Shown here: in pieces, positions 24,414 through 36,878 of the stretch | Layout: the number at the start of each line of letters is the position of its first letter | Numbering within the stretch: the first letter of the stretch is position 1 | Source: Loxodes magnus | Lineage: Eukaryota > Ciliophora > Karyorelictea > Loxodida > Loxodidae | DNA length: 64,000 nt | NCBI GenBank assembly: GCA_946699065.1 | Contig: CAMPDV010000282.1 | Span: forward strand, 186,001-250,000 | Reading direction: 5' to 3' | Made by a program: the position numbers and the translations under genes | The notes under the pieces: generated by a model | The model's database searches: none | What the model was told of the DNA's origin: nothing | What the model saw: the letters and a program-made list of their open reading frames with translations, nothing else

Positions 24414-26850
24414 TCAAAAAATCGCACAGTTACATCCTGATTTTCTCACTATCAGCACTTAGTTGGTCTTACCTTATATTTGTGAAAATTTTTATAAATC
24501 ATTTTTCAAATCCTATTAAGTCATATTTGAACTTTATCTTAAAATAGATTCAACTAAATTTTCCTTCTTTATCTACTAAAATCTATCTTTCTAAGAATAT
24601 ATCAAATACCAGGCAATGTCTCTTCTCTTTTTTAGCTATTTAAACTATTTTAAACTTTCTTCATCTAAATTTTTTACGAAGTCTCAGTAACTTTGTCTTA
24701 ACTACTAATCTTATTCAGTTAAAGGATTATAAACAGTGTATTAATAAGCCAGAATCTCTCCAAAGCGGTTTCCTTCTACTTCTAGTTGTAATTTATGTTC
24801 GTAAGTTCCTGAATCTTTCTCTGTGATAATTTCTATTTCTACTATTTTACTTTACTCTGGATTTAAATTTCCTACAAAGCATTTTTAAGTAAAATTATCT
24901 AGACTTTCTATATAAATATTTTATGGTCATTACTCTTTTCCAATATTTTATACTTCTAACTATATTTTAGCCACTTCTTCATTTAAATAATAATTAGATT
25001 CTTATTTTAACTTAATAGAGCCTTAAATTAATTACATCACTTCAAAGTGGACTTAGCATTCATTTGAAATATTTTACTTATCGCTTTTCTTAAGTACAAA
25101 TGTCTGTACTAGTGAATTTTCCTCATAACTAATAAAACTAATTTATACCTTTTTCTTGATAACTTCGGAGGAATTTAATGTTCTATCAAGTTTAAAAGAC
25201 TATTACTTATCTATTTCAAAAAGACTAACAGGCTTGCTTCATTTATCTTTACCAATATTTTAAATTTAGCTAATTTATAAAACTTACAATTCTAGTTCAG
25301 CTTTCTATCCACTATATACTCTTAAATTATTCTTAGCACATTCTAATTATCCCTGCATAAAAACTTACTTCATATATTGAACTTTATTCACTCTTTTATT
25401 CCTCCTTTTATGGTTTCTAATATTTTTCGTTTTCTTTTAGATTGATGAATAACTGTTATCTCTTTCTTAACTCTTCATCTTTCTCTTAAAACCTTTTAGT
25501 AAGTTCAAAAATTTGATTTTCGTAGCTTAGCTTCATATTTTCTAACTAATTTTGGTATTAGTTAGCAATATCAGCTTTTATTTATTAGATTTAATCTTAT
25601 TAATAATTATTATTTTGAGGAGCATACTGTTCTTATATAGGGAATCCTTAGTATTGCTATTATTGATTAGCTTCGTAATTACCTTTCATTTACTGTTTAT
25701 TTTGAAGTTATTAATTTTATACATTAGATGGTGTTAAGTTTTGCATGTAATTCCCCTTCTAAATTATTGTGGCTTCTAATTCATAATCATGTTTTATTTC
25801 CTCAGTTTATTATACTGATATAATATAAAAAACTTACAGTAAGCTTACTACTAGTTATAAAGCTCCTAAGTTTATTATTAATTTTATGTTTACTAGACTG
25901 GAAAGACTTCGCTTGGTAAGTCTTATTCTTGTATTTGATTTTCTTTTTAAAAAACAAGTTAAAAGTTGTTTCTTTATTCTGTTTCATTAATTATTTCTTC
26001 TTGGTTACTATCAATTTTCATTTTCATTCCCTCAGTTTTTTATGCTAAAATAATAGGTAAAACTTACGAACAATCTCTTACCAGTTTTAAAATTTTTAAT
26101 CTTATAAATAATTCTTTTCTAATTGTACTTGCTAGATTTAGTTTGGAAAATCTTGCTCTTTTAATTTTACTTCTTGTTAAAAAATAAGTTAAAAGTTGTT
26201 TCTTTATTCTGTGTCATTAATTATTTCTTCTTAGTATTTTTATCTTAACTAGTACATTATTCCTGGCTTTCTTTACAAATAATGTTACTCTACTTTTTCA
26301 GGATTATGCTTATATATCCAAGCTATTTTATGCACAACTTATTCTTCTTGACTGCTTATTTTATTTTCCTTCGAAAAAGAGTCCTAACCTTTATTAAAAT
26401 ATGCAAGCAACTGCAAACACTTAGATTATAACTCGTCCATTTGTTTCATTCGCTAGCACATTTATTCCATTTCATCTTGGCTTTATCTGTACTTTTAATC
26501 TTTTGTATCCCTTTTTAAGTTTCTATCTAATACATCTAGATCTCATTGAATCTACTTTAATAAGTCGTAATCCTCTCTAGGTTCTAATATTCTAGCTATC
26601 TTTTCTCTTTCTCTAAACTTCTAAATTATTTGAGTAGTTTTTTAAGTTTTTTCATTGAAATCAGCAAGATCTGACCTGGTTATTTTACTAAGTTCATTTA
26701 AGTTTTCCGTAATCCAATTGATGATATTCTAACACCGCTATGATACCAGGTCATAGAGAGAATACTTTATATCTGGCTGTTAGCATAGCTATATAGTTTT
26801 GGCTAGCTATTATATCCCTTAATAAAATTGATTAGTCTCACTAGGTTTTT
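24414..26850 (-). CDS. FW-domain/CaaX protein, palindromic copy (copy B)
   Basis: Mirror of the gene at 8884-11311, with the same stop TGA (24414-24416), the CAIF end, the two FW repeats, the TGA-encoded Trp of the WP motif (24927-24929), both N-terminal modules and the tiny introns. The 5' end differs: the ATG used by the copies at 8884 and 36879 is missing, and the sequence matches the 1-0.8 kb fragment instead (an in-frame 9-nt insertion and altered bases upstream). Either another start is used or this copy is 5'-defective. I did not verify every codon. Confidence 0.65.
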
Positions 26851-26889
26851 ATGGATTAGACTAATAATTAGGCTAAATTTTTAAATAAT

Positions 26890-27800
26890 AATTAATTTAA
26901 AATAAATAAAACTAGGGATTAGGCTACTTTAACTAAGTTCTTTAATAGCTGCCATTCAATAAATAAAAGGTTTTAATTTACTTTTTTCAGAAAGGAAAAT
27001 AGAAAAGGCTTATATAAAATTTTTATTATAAGATGACATCTTCAGTTATATTTTTAGTTATTGCGTAATAATAAATTCAATTTCGTAGTGATAGTCAATT
27101 TAAGGTAAATATGGATGCTAACGTTAAAAGATGTAAAAGGAAAACTTAGAGTTGCTTACCATAAAAATTAAAAAATTAGCTGAATATCATTATGTCTAAA
27201 AAATAAATTGATAACTTACAACTTACTTAAGCTTTCATCAAAAATTAAGAATAGAATACTCATAACCAGCAGAAAAAGGTTAGGAGTAATATATTATAAA
27301 ATATCTAGTTTAAAAGAGTTTTTCGAAATCAATTAAGAAATAAATTTATAATATAATATTTTTTAATATCAAACGAAGATTATAACAATCACTTAGATAT
27401 AAAACAATTTTATAAATCACATATTAAAGTATCAAGTCAGAGAGAATAGATTAATATATAACACTTATAGAAAAGGAAATTTATTTAATTGAGGAACTTT
27501 GTTGGTTTAGGATGATGATGAGATTTAATGCATGCGATTTAAAATCTATGTGATTTAACTATAAACATTTTAGGGCTTTAGTATTTTTAGGTTTAGTATG
27601 CTTCTCTTCTAAAATTAAAATAATAATTTAGTCATTAAGCTATAGTAAAATATACTTATAAACTTGAATATATAAGAAAAGTTTAAATATCGTTAAGACT
27701 ATTTTGTTCGGTACCTTCACGTAAAAAAGATATTTGATTATTTAAGAAACTTCGAAAAATAATATAATTAGGTAGAAGTTGAAAAGCAATAGCATTTTCC
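26890..27800. other. AT-rich interval, no gene seen
   Basis: It lies just outside the right palindrome edge. Neither strand gives a recognisable protein or repeat. Confidence 0.35.
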
Positions 27801-30330
27801 TCTTATGTCTCTTCATGTTCTCCTAGAGTGTAAAAGATGTTATGTAATTTAGTTTTGAATGATAGTAAATTTAGCAAATAATAAATAGTTTCATATCTTG
27901 ACTTATCCCTTAGCTAATTTAGTTATCTTATACTAAATATTAGTTTTTAGATTTTAGCTTAAACATAATTAATCTCCTTCATTCTTATGTTTCTTCTACC
28001 TATATTAATTTAGCTAATAAAATATACTCTAATAAATATATGAAGATTATTATTTAATTTAAATTTTTAATAGCTTTTATGCTTAAAATTAGAGTAAAAG
28101 AGTATATAATAGTAAAACTTTTAGCTTATTAGTTTCAATCATAGCTTTCATTTTTAGCTTGAGAATCAATTTATGAACATTTTATATTTTTGATTTATCT
28201 TTGCAGCATTTTCATAAAATGACTTAATTTATATTTAATTAGACGGTATGAATTTCTTATTTTGTACAAAGAAGATTATTTAAAGATTTATTCTTTTATC
28301 TCCATTGAGATAAATATCTTTCTATAGTACAAATCTTACTTAATTTTCTTCTATTTACTTGATTCATTTCTATACCTCATCAATTTACCATATCTCACTT
28401 TTTAGAAGCTACTCCTTATGATATCATCATATTTATACCTAAATTTATTTCATAGATTTGCATATAGCTTTTGATAAATGTTTATTTAATCTTATAAGAT
28501 ACTTATTACATCCTTTGCTATTCAACTAAATTTAAACTCTAATTCATTACTTTTTACCTTGTTCTTAAATTTATCAAATTTCGATACTTAAAACATTTTA
28601 TTTACTTAAATAGATATAGAGTTTAGAGATATTTAACCAATATTCAATTATCTAAAAACTAGATTTATTAGCTTCAATCCTGCCCAAAATTCCTATATGT
28701 AAGAGATAGCTAATCTAAATCATTTTTTATAGATTCAAATACATTATTTTTAAGCCTTCAAATCACCCTATTAAACCAACTTCCAAAATATAATATATAT
28801 GTACGTTTAGATCTTTGCTAGTAAAAAAGGTTTATGGAACTGATTAATCAATAAATAGTTTGGGTAAAGCAATTGAGAAGATGAATAAAGACTAGCTAGT
28901 TTTATCATAAGACTTTAGACAATTTAGTTAAACTATAGTTAAAGATCAGAGGATTGAGAGTTTCTCAGCATAAATCATTTATGATCCATTTTTTTTGTTC
29001 TTTCATCAAAGGAAAATTACTTGCTGTTGAAGTTATGGAAAAAATTATAACTTTATGCATATTAAGGAATGCTCCAGCTTCAATCTTTATCAATATTTAA
29101 TTTACTTATTTTCCATCAAAAAGATACATTTTCTTCACTTCATATTTACTATTTTGAAATACGAATATAACTTATTTAAGTAGTCGTACTCAGCAAATTA
29201 TCGAGAATTGAGGAAGAGGTTTCTCAAGTTTGAGTCATTATTTTTGAGTATTAATAAATTTCATTTATAACTCTTCTATTTGAAATCCACCAAAACATAA
29301 GTACATCTCTCAGAAATGAGCAATTATGCTTTAAGACGCTATAGGATAATCAGTAATCTCTTTTTTTTTTATTTTTACTAAGATCAAATATCTCACACTT
29401 ATATTTAGATAATCATCCATATATTAGGTATATTAATCCATCTTAATTAATTTCTATTCCAATATTTCATATTTCTTAAACAGATTAGAGTTCTTCAGGA
29501 TTTACTTTACCAACAAGAATCAATCTTTAACTATGATTTCTCCTTCTGATACTATTATACTTTAATTATTTATCTATAAAGTTCTATGATATTGAGTGAA
29601 GTTGTTTGTTTATATTTATCTTATTTCTTTAATTTGATAATTAGTTTTAATCATCTATATACAATTAAGGCTTTCTTAAGAAAAGAATAGAACTTTTTTT
29701 TTTATCTTTAGGAGATAATAATGCCTTAATCCTAAGCTAAATAGCTCTAATTTCCCTTTCAATTTACTGAAGTATATGCTCTGTCATTTAGTTTACTAAG
29801 TAGAATTGTATTTTAAAAGGTAGTCAATTTCTGACTTATTATCTTTTGACGCTTTCTGTATAAATCTAAGGATTTGAATAGCATAACATTCATGCATGTT
29901 TGACTATTTTTAGTTATCAACGTTTACTATTTAGATAATGATTCATCACAACTGAGTGAAAAGGATTCAATTAGCTTGTCAGTTATTAATAGTCTTAAAT
30001 TAGCTTCTTTTTTATCTTTATTATTCTCTTCATTTAGTTCTTTACTAATTTGCAATGCTCAATCCTGGATTTTTTTATAAATCCTTCGGTTTTTAAACTA
30101 GTTAATCTGAAATTTCTTGGATCTTTACTAGATTCTAGATAATTTGTTCATAAGCTTAAAAGATAAAATGCTAAGATTTATCTCATTCATTAATTTAATG
30201 CTACTGACTCTCTTTCTGAAGAAAAGAGAGTAAATTTTTGATTCTGTCTCAGGTTCAAAAATGTTTATAGTAACAGTCAGCATCAAAGCAAAATGAGCTC
30301 CTAAACAAGTTTTGAGCATATGATTCATAA
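27800..30330 (-). CDS. Unrecognised Cys-motif protein, paralogue family Q (copy 2)
   Basis: On the minus strand an N-terminal-like segment encodes FCFDADCYYK (Cys codons within 30273-30290), the counterpart of the 6.03 kb motif, followed by long Lys/Gln/Asn-rich helical stretches and a Leu-rich part at about 29.1-29.25 kb that aligns with 7.15-7.3 kb. Several frame changes are needed and I could not place introns for them. The copy may be degenerate. Confidence 0.35.
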
Positions 30331-30399
30331 TATTTGCTTATTTTGTTCTTACTGTATAATAAAGTAGGAAAGCTACTTTGATTAGCAAGGTAAATTAGT

Positions 30400-31265
30400 A
30401 TATTTCAAATTAGTAGTTATCTATGAATAAGCTTCAGATGATTCTTGATGATTCTTGATGATTAGTTACTTAAGCCTGAAAGCGATAGAGTTAAAAACAA
30501 GTAGTCATAAATTTGAGCATCAGGTAATGCTTAAAGAAGATATGAATAACTAAGACTAAAAAAGTTAATTAAGAATATTAATAAAAAAGTATAATGCCCA
30601 AGATATTAGTATAGCAGAAGATATTAAGGAACTCTTAATTAATTGTCAAAAGAGTTTTTTCATATTTACTTGAAGTTAATTAAGCAGTTGTATGAAATTT
30701 CGCTATCAAATAGTTTTAGAATATTTAGCAGATTTAGAGTTAAAAAGCTTTTACAATCTTCATTTGAGAATACAGCAAATTTCATTTATAAAGACTAAAA
30801 TTAACAGCTAGAAAATAAAGAACATTAGAACAATAATAATGTAATCCTTTCACTTCTTTTGTAGCATTCCAATCTTGTACTTAAAATAAGAATAAACGGA
30901 GATTAAAAAGCATGTAAATAGTATCTATTAAGAAGTAAAAAATGATAGATAGATACTTATGAAAGTAACTAGCACTATATGCTCACATCTTATTTAAAGC
31001 TTTTATGCAAAATAATAATTTACAGCAGAATATGATATTCAGAAAAATTGTAATGCATACTAGTGATTTTACTAAGAGATTATTGCTATACAATCTATCT
31101 ATATCATAATATTATTATGCTTTATAGAAGAAAAACATTATTTAGTCAATGTATCTTAGGATTAGAGAGTCAAACAGATTTTTGTCATGAGAACTTTGTT
31201 AGGTGAGAAGAAAACTAAGAAAGAATCATATTATTTATGATTATACTAAGTTATTTACTAAATTA
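30400..31265 (+). pseudogene. Paralogue family P, copy 2, joined to FW fragment
   Basis: Sequence up to about 31265 aligns with 35.73-36.6 kb and with the minus strand at 1.15-1.6 kb, including a YKVSLEYQE-like segment and a stretch before TTATTTACTAAAT. It then switches abruptly into the C-terminal part of an FW-domain gene. Reading frames are broken relative to the 36 kb copy, so this looks like a truncated duplicate. Confidence 0.4.
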
Positions 31266-31684
31266 GAAAAAGTAGCAGAGAAAGATTCAGGAAAGTATTA
31301 GCATTTATTACAACTTGAAGTAGATGGAAATCTTATTTGAGAGATTTTAACTTATTAGTACATTTCTTATAATCCTATAACTAAATAAGATTAGTAGTTA
31401 AGACAAGTTACTTAGATTTCATAAACAACTTAGATCAAGAGTGTTTAAAATAGTTTAAATAGCTGGAAAGGAGAAGAGATATTGCCTGATATTTTAATTG
31501 CAAAAAGAAAGACCAATTTAAGAAGGTAAAGATGGAAAATTTAGTTAAATCTATCCTAAGATAAAATTAAAATATGACTTAATAGGATTTGAAACAAGAT
31601 TTATAATACATTTCACCAAGATAAATCTTGATAAGCTATATAAAGGTAGTGAGTAAATCAGGTTGCAACTGCTATATTTTATGA
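31266..31684 (+). pseudogene. FW-domain gene fragment, frameshifted (copy D)
   Basis: It begins inside the second FW repeat (EKDSGKYQH) and runs to TGA 31682-31684 after CNCYIL, a CaaX-type end. A single-base deletion after the LRQ codons shifts the frame relative to the other copies, and the conserved FGEIL Gly is changed (GGA to TGA). The DIAW tryptophan is TGA here. Lacking the N-terminus and the first FW repeat, this is a 5'-truncated pseudogene. Confidence 0.75.
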
Positions 31685-31689
31685 AGTTA

Positions 31690-32680
31690 AACTTTGATAA
31701 ATTGAATATAAATAATTAAATTTTAAATAAGCAAGAATGATAAGCTTTAACCACTTAATCTTTTATTTTATTTTTTAATGAATAGAAGTGTAAAGAGAAA
31801 GCAAGCATAAGAGTTATCTTCAATACTAAATAATTATTTTGAAATAAAAATGAAAAGTTTCTAAAGATGATATCAACTTAGTAAGATAAACAATGTAATA
31901 GATTAAAGATTATATTAATTATATTTAATTTAAAATATTAACTAAATAGAAAATATTTTTAATTAATCAACTAAAAATTTAGGCTAAAAATAAAATGTAA
32001 TAGCAATCTATTATTTTATTAGTTTATAAAATAGAAAAATAATCTTAAAGTAAAAAATTTAATTTAACATCAAATTCATTTAAAAGAAACCATTAATCTA
32101 AAATTTAAAAATATCAATAAGAATTATTAGATTTACAACTAAAGTAAAATTATTAGGTTATAAAAAAACTTAAATAAAGCTAAATAAAATTATTAATTCA
32201 CATCAATTTTTAAATTCCGTCAAAGCTTTCACTTAATATTATTAGATTTTTTAGGTTTGTGGTTTAAAGCTCTAACATATTATCATCTCATGATTAAGAA
32301 ATTGATCTATCTAAATAATTTAATCACTAGAAGGAAGGTTATGATCCTATCTTTTAACTTACTTAATAATTGTTCACACTCATTTCTCTTTTATATGAAA
32401 TCCTAGATCATACCGAGATTTTAAAATGTATAGGATATTTATTAGATTATTTACTATTTGTTTGATTCTATTTTATTTATATTGAAATATAAGCCTTTAA
32501 TCATAAGCTTCTTTATAATATATAGCCAAACCATTAATTTATTAGCAGTTAATAGGCATATTAATCCTACTCTTTGCTTAGGATCCATCTAGGTTTGCTT
32601 AAATAAATGGGATTGCTACTTAGTAAGTAGCTGTTAGTAAATTATGATACATTATTAGCTTTAAATGATTATTCTAGCTC
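31690..32680. other. AT-rich interval, no gene seen
   Basis: No motif or convincing frame. The far end may include 3' sequence of the minus-strand ORF that follows. Confidence 0.35.
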
Positions 32681-32689
32681 TCTGTTGAG

Positions 32690-33445
32690 TTATTACATAA
32701 TAGCTCCTATTTATCTTCTATGTTTACTACTATCATTCTCTTAAACTTAAAAATTAACTTTTGTCTTAATTTAAATCCTAAACCTTCATTTATTTATAGT
32801 TGAACCATTTCTTTTATTTACTTTATTCAGTTTATTTTCAAAAGTTTAACATAAGGTATTATCGTAGTTGCTTGCTTATTAAATTTCTCTTTAACAAAGA
32901 AATATAAATAGAGCTTTTATTTTTGCTCTATAGCAAGATTAACTTTAACTAAAAAAGATTTAAAATACTTTTATATCCTTAAAAACTACCTTTTCTATAT
33001 TATAGCTCTGTATATCTCTTCTTATATTGCTATTTTATTTCATCTAATTATCTTTCCCTTGCTGGTTAAAGAAGCAAAAATATCTATAATTTTCATAGAT
33101 ACCCATTTTTGTTTCATTAAAAGCTACCATTTAATAGATATCCTTATTCACTCTTCTTACCATTAAATAAACTGAAATAAAAGCTTTTATTGCATCTGTT
33201 TCTTTAAATGCCTTGCAAAGACTGATGGATGTTAGTGGCTTTTCATTTGTTCCTTACACTTTAAAAGTTAACTTGATATTATTTATCCCTAACAGCCTAT
33301 ATAGTTAAGTTAAGGCTACATTTCCTATTTTTAATTAAGTAATAGAAGGTATTTCTAGAATCCTTATCTCTCTATTGTTTCCTTTATTATTCTTTGACTG
33401 ATTTAACTAAGCTTTTCTATTTTTTACCCTATAAATAAGAAATGT
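32690..33445 (-). CDS. Unrecognised ORF
   Basis: The minus strand reads in one frame for over 100 codons with good protein character: ILEIPSITQLKIGNVALTQL, later TSISLCKAFKETDA, then MVAFNETKMGIYENYRYFCF. TAA and TAG appear as Gln throughout. No domain is recognised and the ends are approximate. Confidence 0.4.
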
Positions 33446-33949
33446 TTAAGCAAAGAGAAAATAAAGAATAAAGCAGCAGCTATTTCCTCTTTTTTAATAT
33501 CACAATTCACTGCGAGCTCACTTAGGTAGATCACTCTTTATAAGGTTATTAACAAGAATTACACAAGAATTATATTAGAAAATAGAGGAATATAAGAAAG
33601 AGATAGCATTGTCCCTTTTGAAGGTTAATAGTTAATTTCTTTAAAAGAGGTGTTTTAGTAACTGTAATTTGTTGAATTTTTAAGTTTAAAATAATTATTT
33701 TTCTTAAATTAGAAGAAGTTTAGATCTATAATTGTGACTAGACTCTTATTTTTAAGTGTTTAGCTTATATTTTGATGTATGAAAAGTAGGAATTTATCTA
33801 GTATATTTGATTTATCTATTTTTAGTATTTTTCCTTGTATTTAAGAGTTTTCAGTGGCCTTTTAGTGAAATTAGGTTCCATTTATAAAGAATTTAAATTA
33901 GAAATGTTCTTATTTTTAAACTTCCATTTCATTATTTTAATAACTAAAA

Positions 33950-34817
33950 ATGGGGTTAGGAAAAAGCAAGCAAAAGCCTAAGATCTATTTAGAAATGGAT
34001 CCTGTAAAAGTTTAAAGTTTTGATGCTTTATTGGAAAGCATTTCTGAATGCATGGAATCCATAAATTAATATCATAACAATTTTTATGAAGAAATTGATT
34101 AAATCTAGTACTACACTGGACTACACTGGTATATCAAAGATCCTTCTTTTGTATAAGCACTAAAGGTTTTTGTATTCACAGTTGCTACAGCTGCGGAAAA
34201 ATCCTAGATTGACTTCAAGAATATTGTAAAACTTCACAATGGACCTCCTTTCATTGAAATCGATGAAAATAGATTCAATGAACTTACTAATGGACTCGAT
34301 GATTTTAAAAATGTCTGCCCACACTTTAAAAATCTAGTTCGAGTACTAATTGAAGCTCCTTCCAGACTCCCATAAATAAAAGAAAGCATAATACCAGTTA
34401 TTTAAAAAGCAAATGGTAAGGATTTTATATATAGAAATGTTTGAAAAAGCTAAAGAAGAAATATCCAGTTCAGGCATGAATGCATTAGAGAAAGCTAGAT
34501 CTTTTGGTATGCTTTATGGTAATATTGGACAACTTAATAGAGCACCAAAAATTGCCTTGAATCTTTTAGATGAAATAGAAAAAACAACTAAAGATATAGC
34601 CAGTATTAATTAATGGATTGAATCAAAAGAAGGAGAACAGTAAATTAAAACTATTTCCTAAGCAGCTCAGTAAGCTAAAGCATACAAAACTTGGGAAATA
34701 GTTAGATAATTTTGGCCTGACAAAAATGATTTAAAAGGAAGTAAACTACTTAAAAACACAGCTAGACAGGAAGGAGATAAAAATGTAGGTGGTGAGAAGG
34801 AAGGAGAACATGCGTGA
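33950..34817 (+). CDS. Probable N-myristoylated helical protein, 282 residues
   Basis: ATG 33950 to TGA 34815-34817 with one 19-nt intron removed. The exons join in frame and give 282 residues. It begins MGLGKSKQKP, a good N-myristoylation signal (Gly2, Ser6, Lys7), so the protein is probably anchored to a cytosolic membrane face. The rest is alpha-helical and mixed-charge, with four Trp, all TGG, and a hydrophilic C-terminus. There is no in-frame TGA before the terminal one, and many TAA/TAG codons act as Gln. I recognise no domain. It is the cleanest complete small gene in the window and its codon use is richer than that of neighbouring sequence. Confidence 0.8.
34416..34434 (+). other. 19-nt intron of the myristoylated-protein gene
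   Basis: GTAAGGATTTTATATATAG. The protein-like frame before it (codons in phase with 33950) and the one after it (MFEKAKEEISSSG) differ by one base; removing 19 nt joins them through a Glu codon. Confidence 0.85.
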
Positions 34818-34829
34818 GAACTCATAAAC

Positions 34830-35720
34830 CCCAAATAGATATTTGATTGTTAAAATAATTATAAATAATCAGTATTAATAGCCTCTATCATTATATAAAA
34901 TAGTCTCTTCACTCTTATGATGTAATACTCTAACTCTTTCTATTTTGTTATTTAATCTGACATTTTATTTGAATGGCATTTTTATCTAGAAGATTGACTT
35001 AGAAATGATAAGAATGAGCTAAATGGAAGATGTTAGATAGTTATAAATTTAGAGAAGCGATAAAGTTTAAAACTAAATAAGTTTAATGAAAGAGAATAAA
35101 GAGCTGCATATTTTCTTTATTCTTCATACTAAAATAAAATCTAAGTATTTAGCTATCAACTTTTTACGCTTTTAAAAGCTAGTAATCATCGACTAAGTAC
35201 AGCTAGCTTATTGCATAAAAGCTTTATTACTCAATCTTAAAGAAGGGTTATAGTGTTAGCAATTGACTTATTTGGATATTCTTAAATTATAAATAAAGAA
35301 CTCAATCTTACATCAAGAAGTTTGATCTTTCAAGAATATTCTAATATATTAAAGGATATAGATTGAGTCTAAGGAGTTTAACCTACATTAATAAGAAGGA
35401 TGGTTAAATCTGGAATTATTTTAGATGAGATAGATAAATTAAATAATTAATCACCTTTTTAACACTAAAGAAGAATATCAGAAATAACCTTTTAGGTTAT
35501 CATTAATAATAGCATCAGTTCCATATTCATATTTCTCTTAATGAGAATATTAAATCACTTAGTATATTTAAGTTAATATACTATTTCAATCTAAAACTTT
35601 AATAATAAAAGATCAAGTAAATATGAGGAATAAATATCAGGTTAGTATTAGGTGGAATTTGATAATAAGTAACTATAAGCTGATTTAAATTAATAATATT
35701 ATTAGCTAAGATAAATGTTT
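34830..35720. other. Undecided interval
   Basis: Some plus-strand segments look protein-like but change frame often and match no known family. No repeat or RNA is seen. Confidence 0.3.
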
Positions 35721-35729
35721 AGCTTAATA

Positions 35730-36620
35730 AATATTAATGCTTAGAAGAAAGTTACTATGATAAACATGCTATTCATTTAATCATTCTATTTATATATTTC
35801 AATAGTGGATTTATACTCTTTATATAACTAAGCTTATAGCCTACTCTACCTTATCCATGCATTACCATTTTAAAAGGAAAATAAGTATAGTAATTTCCCT
35901 ATTTGAGTAAAGAGAGTATCTTATGTTTCTTCAGTTGAATATATAAAAATTGGAGTATATAATAGAAGTGATTTCGATAACTAAATTAGAGTGTTTTCAT
36001 ACTTACTAGATCTTAATTAAGTAGCTTATATGAAATTTTATATATCAAGCAGGTTAAAAATATTTATCAGGCTTGAATTAAAATCATTTAGCATTCTCTA
36101 TTTAGGATAGTAGCACATTTGTAAAAACTAAAAAAGAACTACTAGAAAATTAACTACAGCAAAACAATAATCTTGCAGCTATTCTTTACTTGTTTAGCAC
36201 TCCATTCTTGTACTTAAAGTTAGAATAAGCGAAAAATAATAAGTATTTATAAAGTATCTCTTGAGTATTAAGAAACTATAAATGGAAGCTTGTTAAAGTA
36301 ACTATTGGAGTATACTCTCATCTTTTAAATAAACTTTAATGCAAATCAATTATTTTACATCTCAATACGAAATTACGAAAAAGTATACTGTATACTTGTA
36401 AATTTTTCTAAGAGATTATTAATAAAAAATCTAGCTGCATTTTATGAAATTATTATGCTTTATTGAAGACAAAAATTATATAATCAAGGTATCAAAGCAT
36501 TAGAGAGCAAAACAAACTTTTAAATTAGATTTTTCGTCGTGAAAATGTATAACCAAGACAGTATTATATGATTTAACTATTATAATAAGCTATTTACTAA
36601 ATATTTGAAATATATAACTC
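35730..36620 (+). CDS. Unrecognised protein, paralogue family P (copy 3)
   Basis: It reads in one frame for more than 150 codons in the TAA/TAG=Gln, TGA=Trp code, including LAAFYEIIMLYWRQKLYNQG and ALESKTNFQIRFFVVKM. Homologous stretches occur at 30.4-31.26 kb and on the minus strand at 1.15-1.6 kb. Helical and rich in aromatic residues; no domain is recognised. It lies just upstream of the intact FW gene, the same order as at 30.4/31.3 kb. Confidence 0.4.
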
Positions 36621-36878
36621 TTGTTATACGCTTTTCATATACTATTTCTTCTAATACTAGATATCAAGTCTGCCAATCATACTCTTATACTTGTAATAAT
36701 AAATCAGCATCAAGTCCTTTATCTAATTCTTATATTTCAATAGCACTACTTCTTTAAGTTAAAACTACAGGTCTTCAAAAACTTTTATGAGAAAATGTCA
36801 AATAAGCCAATCATTATAATTTCATTATAAATCTATAATCATTTCAAAATCTAAGCTAACTATTAGTCTAATGTTTAA

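Larger units (their letters stand above)
8911..26822. repeat. Giant imperfect palindrome, arms about 8.6 kb, spacer about 0.8 kb
   Basis: Left-arm features reappear in reverse order and strand on the right with coordinate sums of about 35,715-35,735: FW gene (8911/26822), structured block (11758/23952), zinc-knuckle ORF (12530/23186), small ORF (14318/21397), ORF start (14791/20924) and inverted block (17106/18610). The arms are near-identical with scattered substitutions and small indels, so they are not simply one strand read twice. The symmetry centre is near 17.86 kb. The outer edges diverge at the 5' ends of the FW genes, where the left copy resembles the 36.9 kb gene and the right copy resembles the 1-0.8 kb fragment. 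Confidence 0.9.

Noticed and set aside
25552-26187. Plus-strand hydrophobic open frames in the right arm
   Set aside because: They are antisense to the FW-domain gene copy B.
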